From positions 543,526,758 through 543,590,757 of the forward strand of contig CM048745.1 in NCBI GenBank assembly GCA_026315105.1: a stretch of 64,000 bases of DNA, read 5' to 3'. The notes beneath the pieces were generated by a model. It was not told where the DNA came from. It saw nothing but the letters and a program-made list of their open reading frames with translations, and ran no database searches. Positions 1 to 10,449 of this stretch are shown in pieces. Within the stretch, counting starts at the first letter, position 1. Every line of letters begins with the position of its first letter. The translations under genes and the position numbers were made by a program. Origin of the DNA: Locusta migratoria. Lineage: Eukaryota; Arthropoda; Insecta; Orthoptera; Acrididae.

Positions 1-801
1 ACGGTAACTGTTCTATACCTACTTCAAAGCAGACTACTCCAAACAGGAAAACATTGGCGCCCCGTACACATGCAGTAGCACTTCGGGGACCGTGTGGTCG
101 GAGCACTACGTTAACTATTTAATACCGGCATCTTAAATTTCAGTGGTTACAACTGATCGGCATAGAGGAGCTTTTACTGTATTTACATTCAAGAAAGAAA
201 CTGTTCTTTCGGAGTTTTACAAAAGGGACAGTTTATTTTCCCCATATTAACGCACAAGAGGTTATGTGACACAAAGCAAAGTATGTCATTTCAAGTGTTA
301 AAACTGTCCTCTACTTCTAATTGGTAACTGTGAGCAAAAAGAGACAATGTCGACTGCAGCTACGACCAGCCTATACAGTCTAACATTGTGTAACTTCCTA
401 AATACGTTACTTTCACTGTACACCGCTTCGGAATATGAAAGATGCTCTAAAATGCTATTGTCAATCTTTATTACTTCCGTCACCATTTATCTAATACATA
501 AACATGGATGTTTGTTCGTATTTTATGCGCGGCTGTGCCGTGCATTTGGTTGTGATAAACAGTGTAAGAATATGCTTTTTTATACGCAAAACAGGCCACT
601 GTATCGTTAATAATTACCTTGCCATCAAGTACGTATCCATTTTTTTTTTTTTTTCAAAATTGACGTTTTCAGTTAGTTTCCCTTCACTAATGTCGAATCA
701 CCTCTTTTCACTTTATATAATACAGTATCCATTGATGTCGTGTTCATTTAAAGAAAGAACTGTCGCTATACTCACTACGATATACGTTGTCACTCGGTTA
801 C
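1..801. other. No recognisable gene
   Basis: The open frames here are short and show no family motif. A T-run lies near 640-655. I see no splice-bounded coding segment and no repeat that I can name. Confidence 0.5.
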
Positions 802-810
802 TACAAAGCG

Positions 811-1004
811 GCCGGCCGCGGTGGCCGAGGGAACTGCGGCGCGTCAGTCATGGTCTGCACGGCCACTACGGTCGGGGGTCCGAATCTCGCCTCGGGCATG
901 GATATTTGTGCCGTCCTTAGTGTTAGCTAATTCATAAGTAGTTCGCACGTTTAGGGACTGATGACCCCGTAGTTAAGTCCCATAAGCTATACAAACATTT
1001 GAAG
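811..1004 (+). mobile_element. tRNA-derived SINE, type A head
   Basis: The element opens with a GC-rich tRNA-like head (GCGGTGGCCGAG, an A-box-like stretch), then a B-box-like GGTCCGAATC. The body is shared with many other copies here (TTTAGGGACTGATGACC, then CCCATAAGCT and ACAAACATTTGAA). It is bounded by a 9-bp direct repeat TACAAAGCG at 802-810 and 1005-1013, which I read as its target-site duplication. It is a non-autonomous retroposon with no coding capacity. Confidence 0.88.
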
Positions 1005-1013
1005 TACAAAGCG

Positions 1014-1938
1014 CTAACTGAAGCAGCGGAAGTCTGGCATGGAACCTCTGGTGGGCAGTGAACCGGTTTGTCACACAGAAAGCACTTGACAGACCGCAAA
1101 CAAGACACGGTCGTGTAAATGAATTAGGCGCAGGTCCCCCGGATACAGCTACGTCCACTGTGACCAGGTGATGAGGACAATAGACTTCCGCTCTACCTGG
1201 GCCCTGCAAGGATTCCAAGAATGTCCACAGGTTAGACGTTTTCAGCAATCATTTCGACAGACGGTAGATACCTCGCTCTTTATCCGCATATAACACGCTG
1301 GTATCCGCGTCGCTCACAATTTTATCCGCAAAGTAAGAAATACTGCGGATATCCGTGGATATATTCGCGCATATCCGCGCAGATCTCTACGCATAGTCGT
1401 AGCCTCATGTGGCGCTATTGAAGAACTCTTCAGTTGTTGATCTATGCTTTGATCGAAAGAGGGTTGCGATAAAGAAAACTGAGTTGACTGGTGGAGACGG
1501 TGGAGAACGTGAACCTGTGGTGCGACGCCTGCAGATGTGCCGGTCTCGGGATGGTTGCCTGAGCTTTCCACTGGAGCAGACGGCGGCCGTGTTGACAGCA
1601 CAGAAATCTCCAGGGGTCGAGCGCGGCAAACATCCCGCCAGCATATGGCCGTTACGTTTCAAGCTAAATATACTGTACAACATTTGACGTCTCTGGTCAT
1701 CGCGCGTGCGTCTGATGTCTGTGGTTTTCGCCAGATAGATCTGTATGAGACTTGTTAAGTGCTGTTTCGGTCCGCGGCCTTAAATTATTCTCGCTCCTTG
1801 TGTAATGTTTGTACCTGAACGTTTTGAGTTGCTTTCTCTTTAAAATCATGATGTTTGGTGATGCTAATGTTGTGAAAATTTTCTCAGTTTAATCCGTGGC
1901 TTTTCTGCGTTGTTCTCGTTTCTTGTCTACGTTTCCTG
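1014..1938. other. No gene; cluster of ATCCGC motifs
   Basis: No convincing coding segment. Around 1280-1385 the hexamer ATCCGC and its complement recur several times, some within short palindromes. This may be a decayed transposon end. The open frames at 1409-1687 and the overlapping reverse frames match nothing I know. Confidence 0.4.
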
Positions 1939-1945
1939 CCCGGCG

Positions 1946-2136
1946 ACTCAAAATCTATGGCACTTAACTGATTGGTTGTTAGTCCCTAACTTACAAGCTA
2001 CTTAACCTAAGGACAACACACACGCACACACACACACGCACACACACATGCCTGTGGGAGGACTCGAACCTCCACAGCAAACGGCCGCGCGTACCACAGC
2101 AGGGCACCTCAGTGCGCACGGCTGTCTCGCCGTGGA
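1946..2136 (-). mobile_element. tRNA-derived SINE, type B head, with internal CA repeat
   Basis: Read on the minus strand, it has a tRNA-like head with the B-box-like GGTTCGAGTCC, a short CA/GT run, then the common SINE body. The 7-bp repeat CCCGGCG lies on both sides (1939-1945 and 2137-2143) and is a plausible target duplication. Terminal bases are diverged, so the ends are good to a few bases. Confidence 0.75.
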
Positions 2137-2143
2137 CCCGGCG

Positions 2144-2620
2144 GCGCGTCTGTAATTTAAGGAAATACTGTTTTCCTTCCGCGTTTCCTCTACCATCGGG
2201 AACGGAGTCATAATTTTGGGTACTGTGTTTTTGTCCTTTGCTGAGGTTCTCCTCATTTTTGTATATCTCTTCTTGCCTGTAAATAACTTGTTTCAGTAAG
2301 TGTAGGTCGAGTACGTGTGGCAACAGTGGTTTGCTTTGCTCGCGCACTGTCTGTATTTTGGTTCTGTATTCTGTCTCCGTGTACCTCGATCCGTGCGTTC
2401 ACGCCATTAAGTCCAGGGGAGTATCTGGTGTTTTACAATTGTAAAAGGATGTTCCCAGTTTAATGGCTTTTATGGTACGACGCGTTCGCGTTTCCGTTCC
2501 CTCCCCGGAGCACGTCTAATTTAACGTAACACTCTTTCCCTTCTGCGTTACTGTGACTGTCCAGCGCGTGGTCGTGATTTGGGTAACGTGTTGGTTTTGT
2601 AATGTATATGACCTGGAAAG
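2144..2620. other. Two diverged direct repeats of unknown origin
   Basis: About 2145-2265 and 2508-2610 share an ordered series of short matches: a CGTCT start, AATTTAA, a pyrimidine tract with CTTC.GCGTT, and a GATTTGGGTA-type segment. This suggests an old tandem or dispersed repeat, possibly a LINE 5' region. No gene is seen. Confidence 0.35.
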
Positions 2621-2631
2621 TCTCGTTTGCT

Positions 2632-2655
2632 GCCGGCCGCGGTGGCCGAGGAGAC
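2632..2655 (+). mobile_element. 5' piece of a SINE split by a LINE
   Basis: These 24 bases are the start of a type A SINE head. The rest of the SINE resumes at 8233, after the LINE. The SINE's own 11-bp target duplication TCTCGTTTGCT stands at 2621-2631 and again at 8417-8427. This shows one SINE was intact before the LINE entered it. Confidence 0.9.
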
Positions 2656-2859
2656 ATTCCGGCTTGGGCCGTCGTGGAGGGCGGTTGTGCTTACGCTGTG
2701 CTCCGTCGCTGCTCACGTCAAGGCAAGTTTACTGTTTATTCTGACAGCGGAATCTTGTATCTTCGTGTTACTGGGTGATATATTCTCTACTAACGTCTTC
2801 GTCTGGTGCTTGTGGCTGGGATTTGGTCGTTTTGTTTATAATATGAATTTGTTTTGAAT

Positions 2860-4263
2860 ATGGCTACGATTTTAAGGAGATATACTTTGAAGTTTACTTT
2901 TGATCGTGGAATTGTGAAACCTGCTGCATATGAAGTTCATAGATTCCTTATTGAACAAGTTAAGATTCCATTAGACGAACTTTACGGAATTAATCTGTCT
3001 CAGCTAGCGCCTGTATTTTTTGTAAAACTTTTGAATGTTGATCTGTGTCTGCGTATTGTAGAAGAAAGTGGAGGGACGATGAAATTTTTGCGTTCTGATG
3101 GTAGTGTGATCGATGTAGAAGTTTCCTTTGGCGGTATGGGTTTGCGCACTGTGCGCGTATTTGAACTACCATTTGAAATTCCTAGCGAGCACGTACGCGA
3201 TGTTCTGAGTGCCTACGGCCGTGTTCTGTCTGTTCATGAGGAAAAGTGGGGGAACAACTTTCCGTGCCCCGTACTGAATGGCGTGCGTCAAGTAAAAATT
3301 GATTTGATGAAGCACATACCGTCCTTTATCAGTGTGTCAGGCTATCGTGCACTTGTGATATACGACGGACAGCCCAGGACGTGCGCCATTTGTAATTCGA
3401 CGGAGCACTACCGGGCGGAGTGCTCGCGCCGTCGGGTGGCTCAGCTGCCTCCCGGCGACGCGGTGACGCGCGCGCCTGGCGTTGTAAACATGCCCCTGTC
3501 GTATGCGGCGGCTGCCGCTGCGGTGCCGGCGCCGCCTCCCGTGACAACAAGTGTCGTGCAGGACTCGGCCACCGAAGACGCTACACAGGCCGTGCTTCAA
3601 GTTAACTCCACCGACTCTACCCGGAGCGAGGCTGAATTACCACAGGTGCAACAGGAAGAACACGTCACCCCCGCGGATGCGACTGTTTCTCCCCAGGCTG
3701 TGGTTGACCAACAACCGTCACAGCAAGTGAACGAAACCGCTGTGGAAACGGCTTCCAGTCCTTTGACGACCCATGACGTTGTACAAAACATGGAAGTTGA
3801 ACACATTGTATCCGTACCCTGTAGTTCTCCTCCGAAGAAAAACGAAAAGAAAAGGATTGCACACCCGGAAGCGGAAACTGAAGCTCCCAAAACTCGGGAG
3901 AAACTTAAGGAAATCAAGAAGAAACACAAGAAGAGGAGAAATGACGGAACAGACGAAAATAAGGAATTGTCCGATAGTTCTGCGTATAGTCAGGACAAAG
4001 AAGATAACAGTAAAGCTGGTTCTCACAGACCGCGTGCTCGACGAAAAAGTGTAGACATCGCAACAGCCACCGATTTTGGTCAACGGGTACGGATGTCTGA
4101 GAACCCGGAGAAAGGTGACTCGATGGCTACAATGGACTGGGTGACTGAAATGGAACAAGAGAATAAACGTCCGGCGTCAACTACTAGTGTTAATCTTCCT
4201 GTGTTCTCTGGGAACACAAATGCAGAAGGACTCCAAGAACTTCACCTAGAATCATTGCGATAA
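2860..4263 (+). CDS. LINE ORF1, gag-like RNA-binding protein
   Basis: The predicted protein of 467 residues starts at ATG 2860; a 4-codon upstream ORF (2843-2857) ends just before it. The N-terminal third has the layout of Tx1-type ORF1 proteins, with a segment near residues 95-130 that looks like an RRM-type fold (VRVFELPFEIPSEHV, then YGRVLSVHEEKWG). A GQPRTCAIC lead-in follows and opens a single zinc knuckle of the form C-x2-C-x4-H-x4-C. The C-terminal half is low complexity: alanine/proline-rich, then acidic, then a lysine/arginine-rich stretch (KKKHKKRR) likely to bind nucleic acid or act in nuclear entry. In such elements ORF1 packages element RNA. It lies 97 nt upstream of the ORF2 ATG in the same transcript. 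No frameshift or stop is seen. Confidence 0.85.
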   Translation: MATILRRYTLKFTFDRGIVKPAAYEVHRFLIEQVKIPLDELYGINLSQLAPVFFVKLLNVDLCLRIVEESGGTMKFLRSDGSVIDVEVSFGGMGLRTVRVFELPFEIPSEHVRDVLSAYGRVLSVHEEKWGNNFPCPVLNGVRQVKIDLMKHIPSFISVSGYRALVIYDGQPRTCAICNSTEHYRAECSRRRVAQLPPGDAVTRAPGVVNMPLSYAAAAAAVPAPPPVTTSVVQDSATEDATQAVLQVNSTDSTRSEAELPQVQQEEHVTPADATVSPQAVVDQQPSQQVNETAVETASSPLTTHDVVQNMEVEHIVSVPCSSPPKKNEKKRIAHPEAETEAPKTREKLKEIKKKHKKRRNDGTDENKELSDSSAYSQDKEDNSKAGSHRPRARRKSVDIATATDFGQRVRMSENPEKGDSMATMDWVTEMEQENKRPASTTSVNLPVFSGNTNAEGLQELHLESLR

Positions 4264-4360
4264 GTCGCAATCGATGGCAGTTCTGTGTTCATTGTTACTT
4301 GATGAATCTGAAGTTTGACATCATACTCGTGTTTATGACTAGCCTTTGTGGTCCTTGACT

Positions 4361-7300
4361 ATGGCACACCGATTGCAGACAACGACACAAACGTGTAATA
4401 TATTGACCCTCAATTTCAACAGGATCTCGAATCCATTAAAATTATCGGCCTTGAAAGATTATTTATACCAATCTGACACTGACATTGCACTGTTGCAAGA
4501 AGTACTCGTCCATGAATTTCAATTTCCAGGCTATATCGAAATTGTAAATGTGGCGTTAGAGAATGAGTGTGGAACGGCAATTTTAGTTAAAAATGGAATA
4601 CCTGTAGAAACTCTGTGTCTCTTAGAATCCGGCAGGGGAATATCCTGTAAAATTTTTGAAACAACGGTAGTAAATATCTACGCACCCTCTGGCAACAATG
4701 CCAGAACTGCTAGAGCTAGCTTTTTCATGACCGAAATCGTTCACCTACTAAAAGATAATCCAGAAAATCTAATTATTGCAGGAGATTGGAACTGTGTCTT
4801 GAACCCCAAGGATCAAACCCCAAACTTTAATTTCTCCAAAGAACTGAATGATTGTGTCCGTGATTTACGTCTAAACGATGCTTGGGAAGTGCTATACCCA
4901 ACAATGGTAAAATTTACGCACGTTACCAATGTGTCTGCTAGTAGAATTGACAGACTGTATGTTTCTGACAGCCTAAGGCAGTGTATAACTTCCATCGATG
5001 CGATACCTGCTAGTTTTTCTGATCACAGTGGGGTACGTTGCAGCATCAATCTCGTCCGACAAAAAACGTTCTGGGGACGGGGTTTATGGAAACTGAATGT
5101 GAGTGTTCTTAACGACACAGAACTAGATGAATGTGTACGACTGACTTGGGTAGCGTGCCTCAGGGCACGACCAAGATACGGTTCAGCAATTGAATGGTGG
5201 ACGAAACATGCTAAAAAGAAACTACGAATGACGTTGATTCAGTATGCGAAAGAAAAGGCCACATATTTTAAGGACACTATAGAATTTTATTATACCTGTC
5301 TCAGAGAACTTTATGATCGTCCTGTTTTATCTGACGAGCACTTCATGCAAATAAAGAAAATCAAGGCAATTTTAACACAACTGAAAAGGAAACAACTCGA
5401 TGGTTTGAAGGTAAGGTCTAGGTCGCAGTCAACTATAGCAGAGGAAACTGCTTCTCTGTACCACATCATCAGACAAACAAAAAACAGAAGGAAGACTTTT
5501 TTGGAGAAGCTGCGAGCTGCAAACGGTGATGTCCTATCTGAACAACGAGCAATAATGGATGAAATTCACCGATTTTTTCAGGACCTATACACAGCTACTG
5601 ATTTCAATGAGGCATCTGCAGCAACATTGCTGGACAGTACAGACGCTATTGTCACATCTGATGACAATAGAGGCTTACGAACAACCTTTTCTAGCGACGA
5701 ACTGCTGGACATCATAAAAACTTCTCCACTGAATAAGACTCCTGGTCCTGATGGAATACCAGTGGAATTTTATAAAAAGTATTGGAATATGATTGGCGTC
5801 GCTTTTACTGACGTTGTAAACGAAGTTCTTACTGGTGTCGTCTTACCGCCCGAATTTAAAGAAGGCGTTATGGTGGTGGTTCCCAAAGGGCAGGGGATGA
5901 AAGACGTGCACAAACTGCGGCCGCTGTGTCTACTGAACACTGACTATAAACTCGCTGCTCGTGCATTGAAAGCCCGCTTGACAGTTGTTCTAAAAAGAGT
6001 CATTGGAAGCGATCAGACGGCTTTACCTCATAGGAGTATAGTGAAAACCGTCAGTGAATATCGTGACATTATTTCCATCTTTTCGGCGACTAAAGTTAAG
6101 GGATCTTTGTTTTTTATTGACTTTGCCAATGCGTTTGATAGGGTTGACCACCGTTACCTTTTTAAAACGATGACAACTATGGGATTTGGCAACTCATTCT
6201 TACAATCATTAAAACATATGATCACGGGAATGACAGCGAAAATTCTTGTAAATGGACAACGTACGAAGAACATTGCTATTCTCAGGGGATTTCCGCAAGG
6301 CAGTCCGCTCTCAATGCTACTGTACATCATATCGATAGAACCTCTTGTCCGAAAAATAAATAATGACCTTGAAGGAATAACAATAATGTCTGCCAAGAAA
6401 GTAACCAATGTGTATGCTGATGATTTAGGAGTCATAGTCCGGAGTAGTGAAGACGTTCAACATCTAAGCGACGCGATTCAGATGTACTCCAGTGCCACTG
6501 GCGCGGTCGTCAATAAAACGAAAAGTTCGCTGCTCAGTTTAAATGGCTTTGAAGGAAATGATTTAGACTGGATTACTACTACAGACCACCATAAGACCCT
6601 TGGCGTCATATTTTATAACTGTCCACTCCGGATGACTTCTGCCAACTGGAAAGAAATGCTAGCAACAATCAGAGGTTTAACAAGGGAACATAGAAACAGG
6701 AATCTAAATTTGGTTCAGAGGGTTCAATTAATCAACTGCATTATCCTGTCTAAAGCATTATATTTAGGTCAAATACTGCCTGTCCCATTAGGTATAGCAA
6801 AAAACATTACAAGAGCCGTGTGTCAAGTGATTTGGCAGGGATGCATATTCAGAGTTGCAGCTAACACAGTGACCTTACCATATGGTGATGGTGGCCTCGG
6901 TCTTACAGATATTCGGCAGAAAACGATGAATTTATTTATCAAGAGGACACAAGATATTCTCCGTAACAACCCTGAGAGTATTACGGCTCTACTCTTCAAA
7001 ATGACAGAGCCAAAGAGTTTAGCTGCCCCCGTCAATGTGGCCCCCATTAATTACAAGCTGAACCATGTCAGGGAGTACTTCATTGAGGTTAGTTACAAGA
7101 AGAACAGTCAGACAACAGGAGAACATAGTAATAGGCCATGTCATCATGACAAACCACGGACGAGTGCTGTTAGAAACAGAATGGAGAAGAAATATCCTAC
7201 AAAAGACTGGTGCTCTGTCTGGAGGAATATTAGCAACAAACTTTTAACATCGGAGGTACGTTCCACGTGGTATCAGGTTGTCAATGCAACTATAGCAACG

Positions 7301-7705
7301 AACGAGAGACTGAGTGTTATAGGCAAGGCTAATTCCAGTTTATGCACCACCTGTGGACATGTAGATACGTTACTCCACAGATTTACCTGCTCGGGCTACA
7401 GTGACCTATGGACAAAAGTGAAGCAGCAGGTGGCGTTCCTCCAAAGAAATGACGGCCGATTCATCACCACAGAAGAATTACTGATACCGGATAAGACATA
7501 CTTCCCACGACAAAAAAACAATACAATAATGTGGATATTCGGACATTTTGTGCACTTCGTAATTCATCGAAGTTGCCAGAACGACGCTGAGGATTATAGT
7601 AGCTATATGGCAATGGAATATTACAAACTATTAAAGAATAGAAATTTCAAGAAGGATTTCGGTAACATGCTGCAAATAGTGTTCCGAAAGGAAGGTATAG
7701 GATAA
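4361..7705 (+). CDS. LINE ORF2, endonuclease and reverse transcriptase
   Basis: The predicted protein has 1114 residues from ATG 4361; no stop occurs for some codons upstream, but that is the first ATG. The N-terminal domain is an exonuclease/endonuclease/phosphatase-type nuclease: LLQEV near residue 45, AGDWN near 140, and SDHSGV near 220 supply the metal- and histidine-type active-site residues. The reverse transcriptase follows: GPDGIP, then the L1/Tx1-like RPLCLLNTDYKLAARALK, the first catalytic Asp in FIDFANAFDRVDH, GFPQGSPLS, and the YADD box (VYADDLGVIV). A C-terminal Cys/His motif (CTTCGHVDTLLHRFTC) is typical of LINE ORF2. The protein nicks target DNA and copies element RNA there. 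All key motifs are intact. Confidence 0.9.
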   Translation: MAHRLQTTTQTCNILTLNFNRISNPLKLSALKDYLYQSDTDIALLQEVLVHEFQFPGYIEIVNVALENECGTAILVKNGIPVETLCLLESGRGISCKIFETTVVNIYAPSGNNARTARASFFMTEIVHLLKDNPENLIIAGDWNCVLNPKDQTPNFNFSKELNDCVRDLRLNDAWEVLYPTMVKFTHVTNVSASRIDRLYVSDSLRQCITSIDAIPASFSDHSGVRCSINLVRQKTFWGRGLWKLNVSVLNDTELDECVRLTWVACLRARPRYGSAIEWWTKHAKKKLRMTLIQYAKEKATYFKDTIEFYYTCLRELYDRPVLSDEHFMQIKKIKAILTQLKRKQLDGLKVRSRSQSTIAEETASLYHIIRQTKNRRKTFLEKLRAANGDVLSEQRAIMDEIHRFFQDLYTATDFNEASAATLLDSTDAIVTSDDNRGLRTTFSSDELLDIIKTSPLNKTPGPDGIPVEFYKKYWNMIGVAFTDVVNEVLTGVVLPPEFKEGVMVVVPKGQGMKDVHKLRPLCLLNTDYKLAARALKARLTVVLKRVIGSDQTALPHRSIVKTVSEYRDIISIFSATKVKGSLFFIDFANAFDRVDHRYLFKTMTTMGFGNSFLQSLKHMITGMTAKILVNGQRTKNIAILRGFPQGSPLSMLLYIISIEPLVRKINNDLEGITIMSAKKVTNVYADDLGVIVRSSEDVQHLSDAIQMYSSATGAVVNKTKSSLLSLNGFEGNDLDWITTTDHHKTLGVIFYNCPLRMTSANWKEMLATIRGLTREHRNRNLNLVQRVQLINCIILSKALYLGQILPVPLGIAKNITRAVCQVIWQGCIFRVAANTVTLPYGDGGLGLTDIRQKTMNLFIKRTQDILRNNPESITALLFKMTEPKSLAAPVNVAPINYKLNHVREYFIEVSYKKNSQTTGEHSNRPCHHDKPRTSAVRNRMEKKYPTKDWCSVWRNISNKLLTSEVRSTWYQVVNATIATNERLSVIGKANSSLCTTCGHVDTLLHRFTCSGYSDLWTKVKQQVAFLQRNDGRFITTEELLIPDKTYFPRQKNNTIMWIFGHFVHFVIHRSCQNDAEDYSSYMAMEYYKLLKNRNFKKDFGNMLQIVFRKEGIG

Positions 7706-8231
7706 AATATGTTAAGCTAGAGAAATACAACCAGTTGAACTCCATGAGATAAATAATGTTTTACCAATAACAAAATGGAACAGAAGAATCAATATACCAT
7801 TTTTTGTTATTATTATTTCTATTATTATTATTATTTTACTCCGTACTGACAACTCCTTAGTTCAACTAACATGAAGAACAATCACTAGCTCTAGAAGATT
7901 CACTAATGCAGACGTAAGAAGAAGTCTCGTTTTCTGTTTTTATTTGAGGAAGCATTGTTTTCCAGTCCTCACAGAGGTGGTACAGTTAATTTACTTATGG
8001 CGTAGAAGTTCAACGCATATGAAAGAAGAAGTCATAAGTTTCTGTTTGATTTTCAATTCCAATCAGCAGAGAGGCAACTAATTTCGTTATAGCGTGAGAA
8101 AGCTCGCCGATGAAGGCATTGATGGAGAGAGTAAGGACGGGGTGTAGGGGAGAAGGGAGCCCCGATTAAGAAAAAAAAAAAAAATAAAAAAAAATAAAAA
8201 AAAAATAAAGGAAAAATAAATTAAAAAAAAA
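7706..8231 (+). other. LINE 3' UTR and A-rich tail
   Basis: This non-coding segment runs from the ORF2 stop to an A-rich tail of A-runs broken by single T or GG (8171-8231). Within it, 7800-7840 is a TTATTA-rich stretch. The tail ends directly at the GGAGAC duplication, as expected for target-primed reverse transcription. Confidence 0.75.
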
Positions 8232-8232
8232 A

Positions 8233-8416
8233 GGAGACTGAGGCGCTTCAGTCACGGTCTGCACAGCCACTACGGTCGGGGGTTCGAATCCCCCCTCGGG
8301 CATGGATATTTGTGGCGTCCTAGTTCGTAAGTAGTTCATACGTAGTTTGTAAGTTTAGGGACTGATGACCCCGTAGTTAAGTCCCATAAGCTGTACAAAC
8401 ATTTGAACATTTTTTT
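8233..8416 (+). mobile_element. 3' piece of the split SINE
   Basis: The SINE resumes here from GGAGACTGAGGCGC, with B-box-like GGTTCGAATCC, the shared body (AGTTTAGGGACTGATGACC) and the CATAAGCTGTACAAACATTTGAA end, followed by a T-run. It closes with the second copy of the SINE's 11-bp duplication at 8417-8427. Together with 2632-2655 it makes a complete SINE. Confidence 0.9.
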
Positions 8417-8427
8417 TCTCGTTTGCT

Positions 8428-10156
8428 TAGATTAATGAAGTATCCGATACCACATTTGATGGAAGTATTGTGCCCTAGTATTCCAGATTTATATAATATA
8501 AGCATCTTATGGTGCTTATGAAAAGTCACATTGATTCTATCACTTTCATTACTAGGGTCTTCTAATAAAATAAATAATTATTGAAAGTCGTAAGCTTAAT
8601 GTTGGATAATAATGTGTTTCATAATGAAATTGTTAACTAATAACATTAGAGATCTTCTGTAATGAATTGACCGTAATACAATACTTGGCTGTCTGTAGAA
8701 TTGATTAGTTGCTTTGATTTAACAATTTTAAATAATGTAAACATATATTAACACCGCACTAATTGTTCTTTACTTTTTTACTTTTTTGTTTTGATGTGAA
8801 AATCTATTATTGCACTTGTCATAATTTTGTATACCTTTACGTAAAGCAAGATTTATGTATGTTTCATAAACAAATTTATCAAATATAAAACTTTGTACCT
8901 TCCATGTTCTAGAATTTTCTAGAAAAGCAGAATAGATATTAATACGCGCGAATTGACGCGAACTCAGTTAGTATTGAGTCAGTTGTACAGTCAGTAATAG
9001 CCTAGAGTCAATATGGAAGTTAGTTGAAAGTCAGTCCTAAGTCAGTATGGAAGTGAGTTGTGAACCAGTCTTACTTTTGTATTACTTCTGTGCTTCATCA
9101 AGAATGGCAAAATAAATATATTTAATATGAAAAGTGTCGCATTAGTAGTTTCCTGGACACCCAAGAATCCGACGTCCTAATATTGTTTTCATGATGATTT
9201 AGAGGCAGGCGAGCAATTTCAACATCTACCACTGAACAACCGAAGGTGATGTATGGAAAAATAATGGTTTTAGTATAATAGTGTTATTATTATTATATAA
9301 AAACTATTATTGTGTGTTACCTGTGTGCTGGCACTTGCTGTGCATTGCTCCTCATTTGTGTGTGTTTTGGCCAGTAGGTTTGGTCGGTGTGTCCGTGGCA
9401 CCCTTCCCTTCCCTAAGATCATGGTATTTCCAAGTTGTTATCATTTGCTCGGCGCTGTTACTTGCCTTCACAGGCGTTGCTAATTTGATTACCTACATCC
9501 ATCCATTCAGGCCCTATCATACTCGGTGTTTCAAGCAGGGTATAGAAAGCCTCTGAATATCCTATTGGTTTCTATCTTTGTGAAATAGGGCGCACGCAAT
9601 CCAGCGGGCGTTATTTTGGTGTATGGGTACCGCCTTATGGATCACCAGGAACCTAACCCTTACTCAGCTTCTGTTGCTATTATTGTTCCATGCTTCCCTG
9701 ATGTGACCATTGTTAATGGGTTGAGGGCAATATTTAATATTGTAATTACTTGTCTGTTTCTAAACTTGTGTTACAATTTGTCATTTATTTTTTCATTCCC
9801 AATTATAATGTCAATTGTATGAAGTGGCTGCATCTGTACTTCGGATATATGTTGGCGTGTTATTTCATGTTTCAAGTATTTGGTGCTAAATTTTCCAAGT
9901 TATTACTTAAATAAAAACTTGGTGTGTTTTTAAGATAGAAAATGATTTAGTTACCGTTGTAAGCCATTCCAAATACCTCATTTCTCCCGCTACTCAATTT
10001 TGCGAATAGCGATGAGTAGTAAAAAATTCGCTACAATTGCCCAGAATCTTCTTGAAACGAATTGCGAACAGCTGTAGCCTGATGGCATGAGTCACAGTAA
10101 TTCAAAAAGAATATTTGTGATGTTCTGGGCCCGCTGCGTCGAATATGACATTTAGA
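8428..10156. other. AT-rich stretch without a gene
   Basis: No coding segment or nameable element is seen. Repeated AGTCAGT-type words occur at 8965-9085, and CTAGAATTTTCTAGAA at 8908-8923 is an inverted heat-shock-element-like or chance palindrome. The reading frames at 9281-9822 are unsupported. Confidence 0.4.
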
Positions 10157-10340
10157 GACATTGTAAAATATTAATTCCAAGAACTGTGCTTTTTAATATA
10201 CGACTGGCCTGTTTCGGAGTGAATTTAATCTGAATTTAAATTTAACCAATATAACCTGACAATGGCATTCACGCCGAAACAGGTGTATCGCATTAAATAA
10301 TTAAAAAGCAGCGTTCTCGGAATTAATATTTTACAGTGTC
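10157..10340. mobile_element. Small foldback element with a decayed hammerhead-like core
   Basis: The outer halves are inverted repeats: GACATTGTAAAATATTAATT on the left matches the complement of the right end, and inside each arm CCTGTTTCGG-type sequence is also mirrored. The right arm holds CTGACAA, a GGC...GCC stem and GAAAC, which resembles a hammerhead ribozyme core with changes at conserved positions. The element is about 184 bp and non-coding. Confidence 0.65.
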
Positions 10341-10449
10341 ATAAACAATACATCATTGTTTGAAATCACGAATGCCTAAAAGTGGTTCCCAATTAGCCGA
10401 ACCTAACTATATCCAGTCAATGTTCAGTTCAGTTTAGCTGTGCACTCTA

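Larger units (their letters stand above)
2656..8231 (+). mobile_element. Full-length Tx1-type LINE inserted in a SINE
   Basis: This is a two-ORF non-LTR retrotransposon of about 5.6 kb. In order it has a 5' UTR of about 200 nt, ORF1 with one CCHC knuckle, an apurinic-type endonuclease plus reverse transcriptase ORF2, a 3' UTR, and an A-rich tail (8171-8232). It is flanked by GGAGAC, or AGGAGAC if one A of the tail is counted (2649-2655 and 8232-8238), which is the sequence of the host SINE. Both ORFs are uninterrupted, so it is young and may be competent. The Tx1/L1 assignment rests on RT motifs and the ORF1 layout and was not tested by phylogeny. Confidence 0.85.

Noticed and set aside
298..920. 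Open frames on both strands at the left edge
   Set aside because: Short, overlapping, no domain, and the longest runs into the SINE at 811.
1405..1758. Several overlapping 60-95 codon frames
   Set aside because: Frames on both strands cover the same bases with no motif; probably a GC-rich chance effect.
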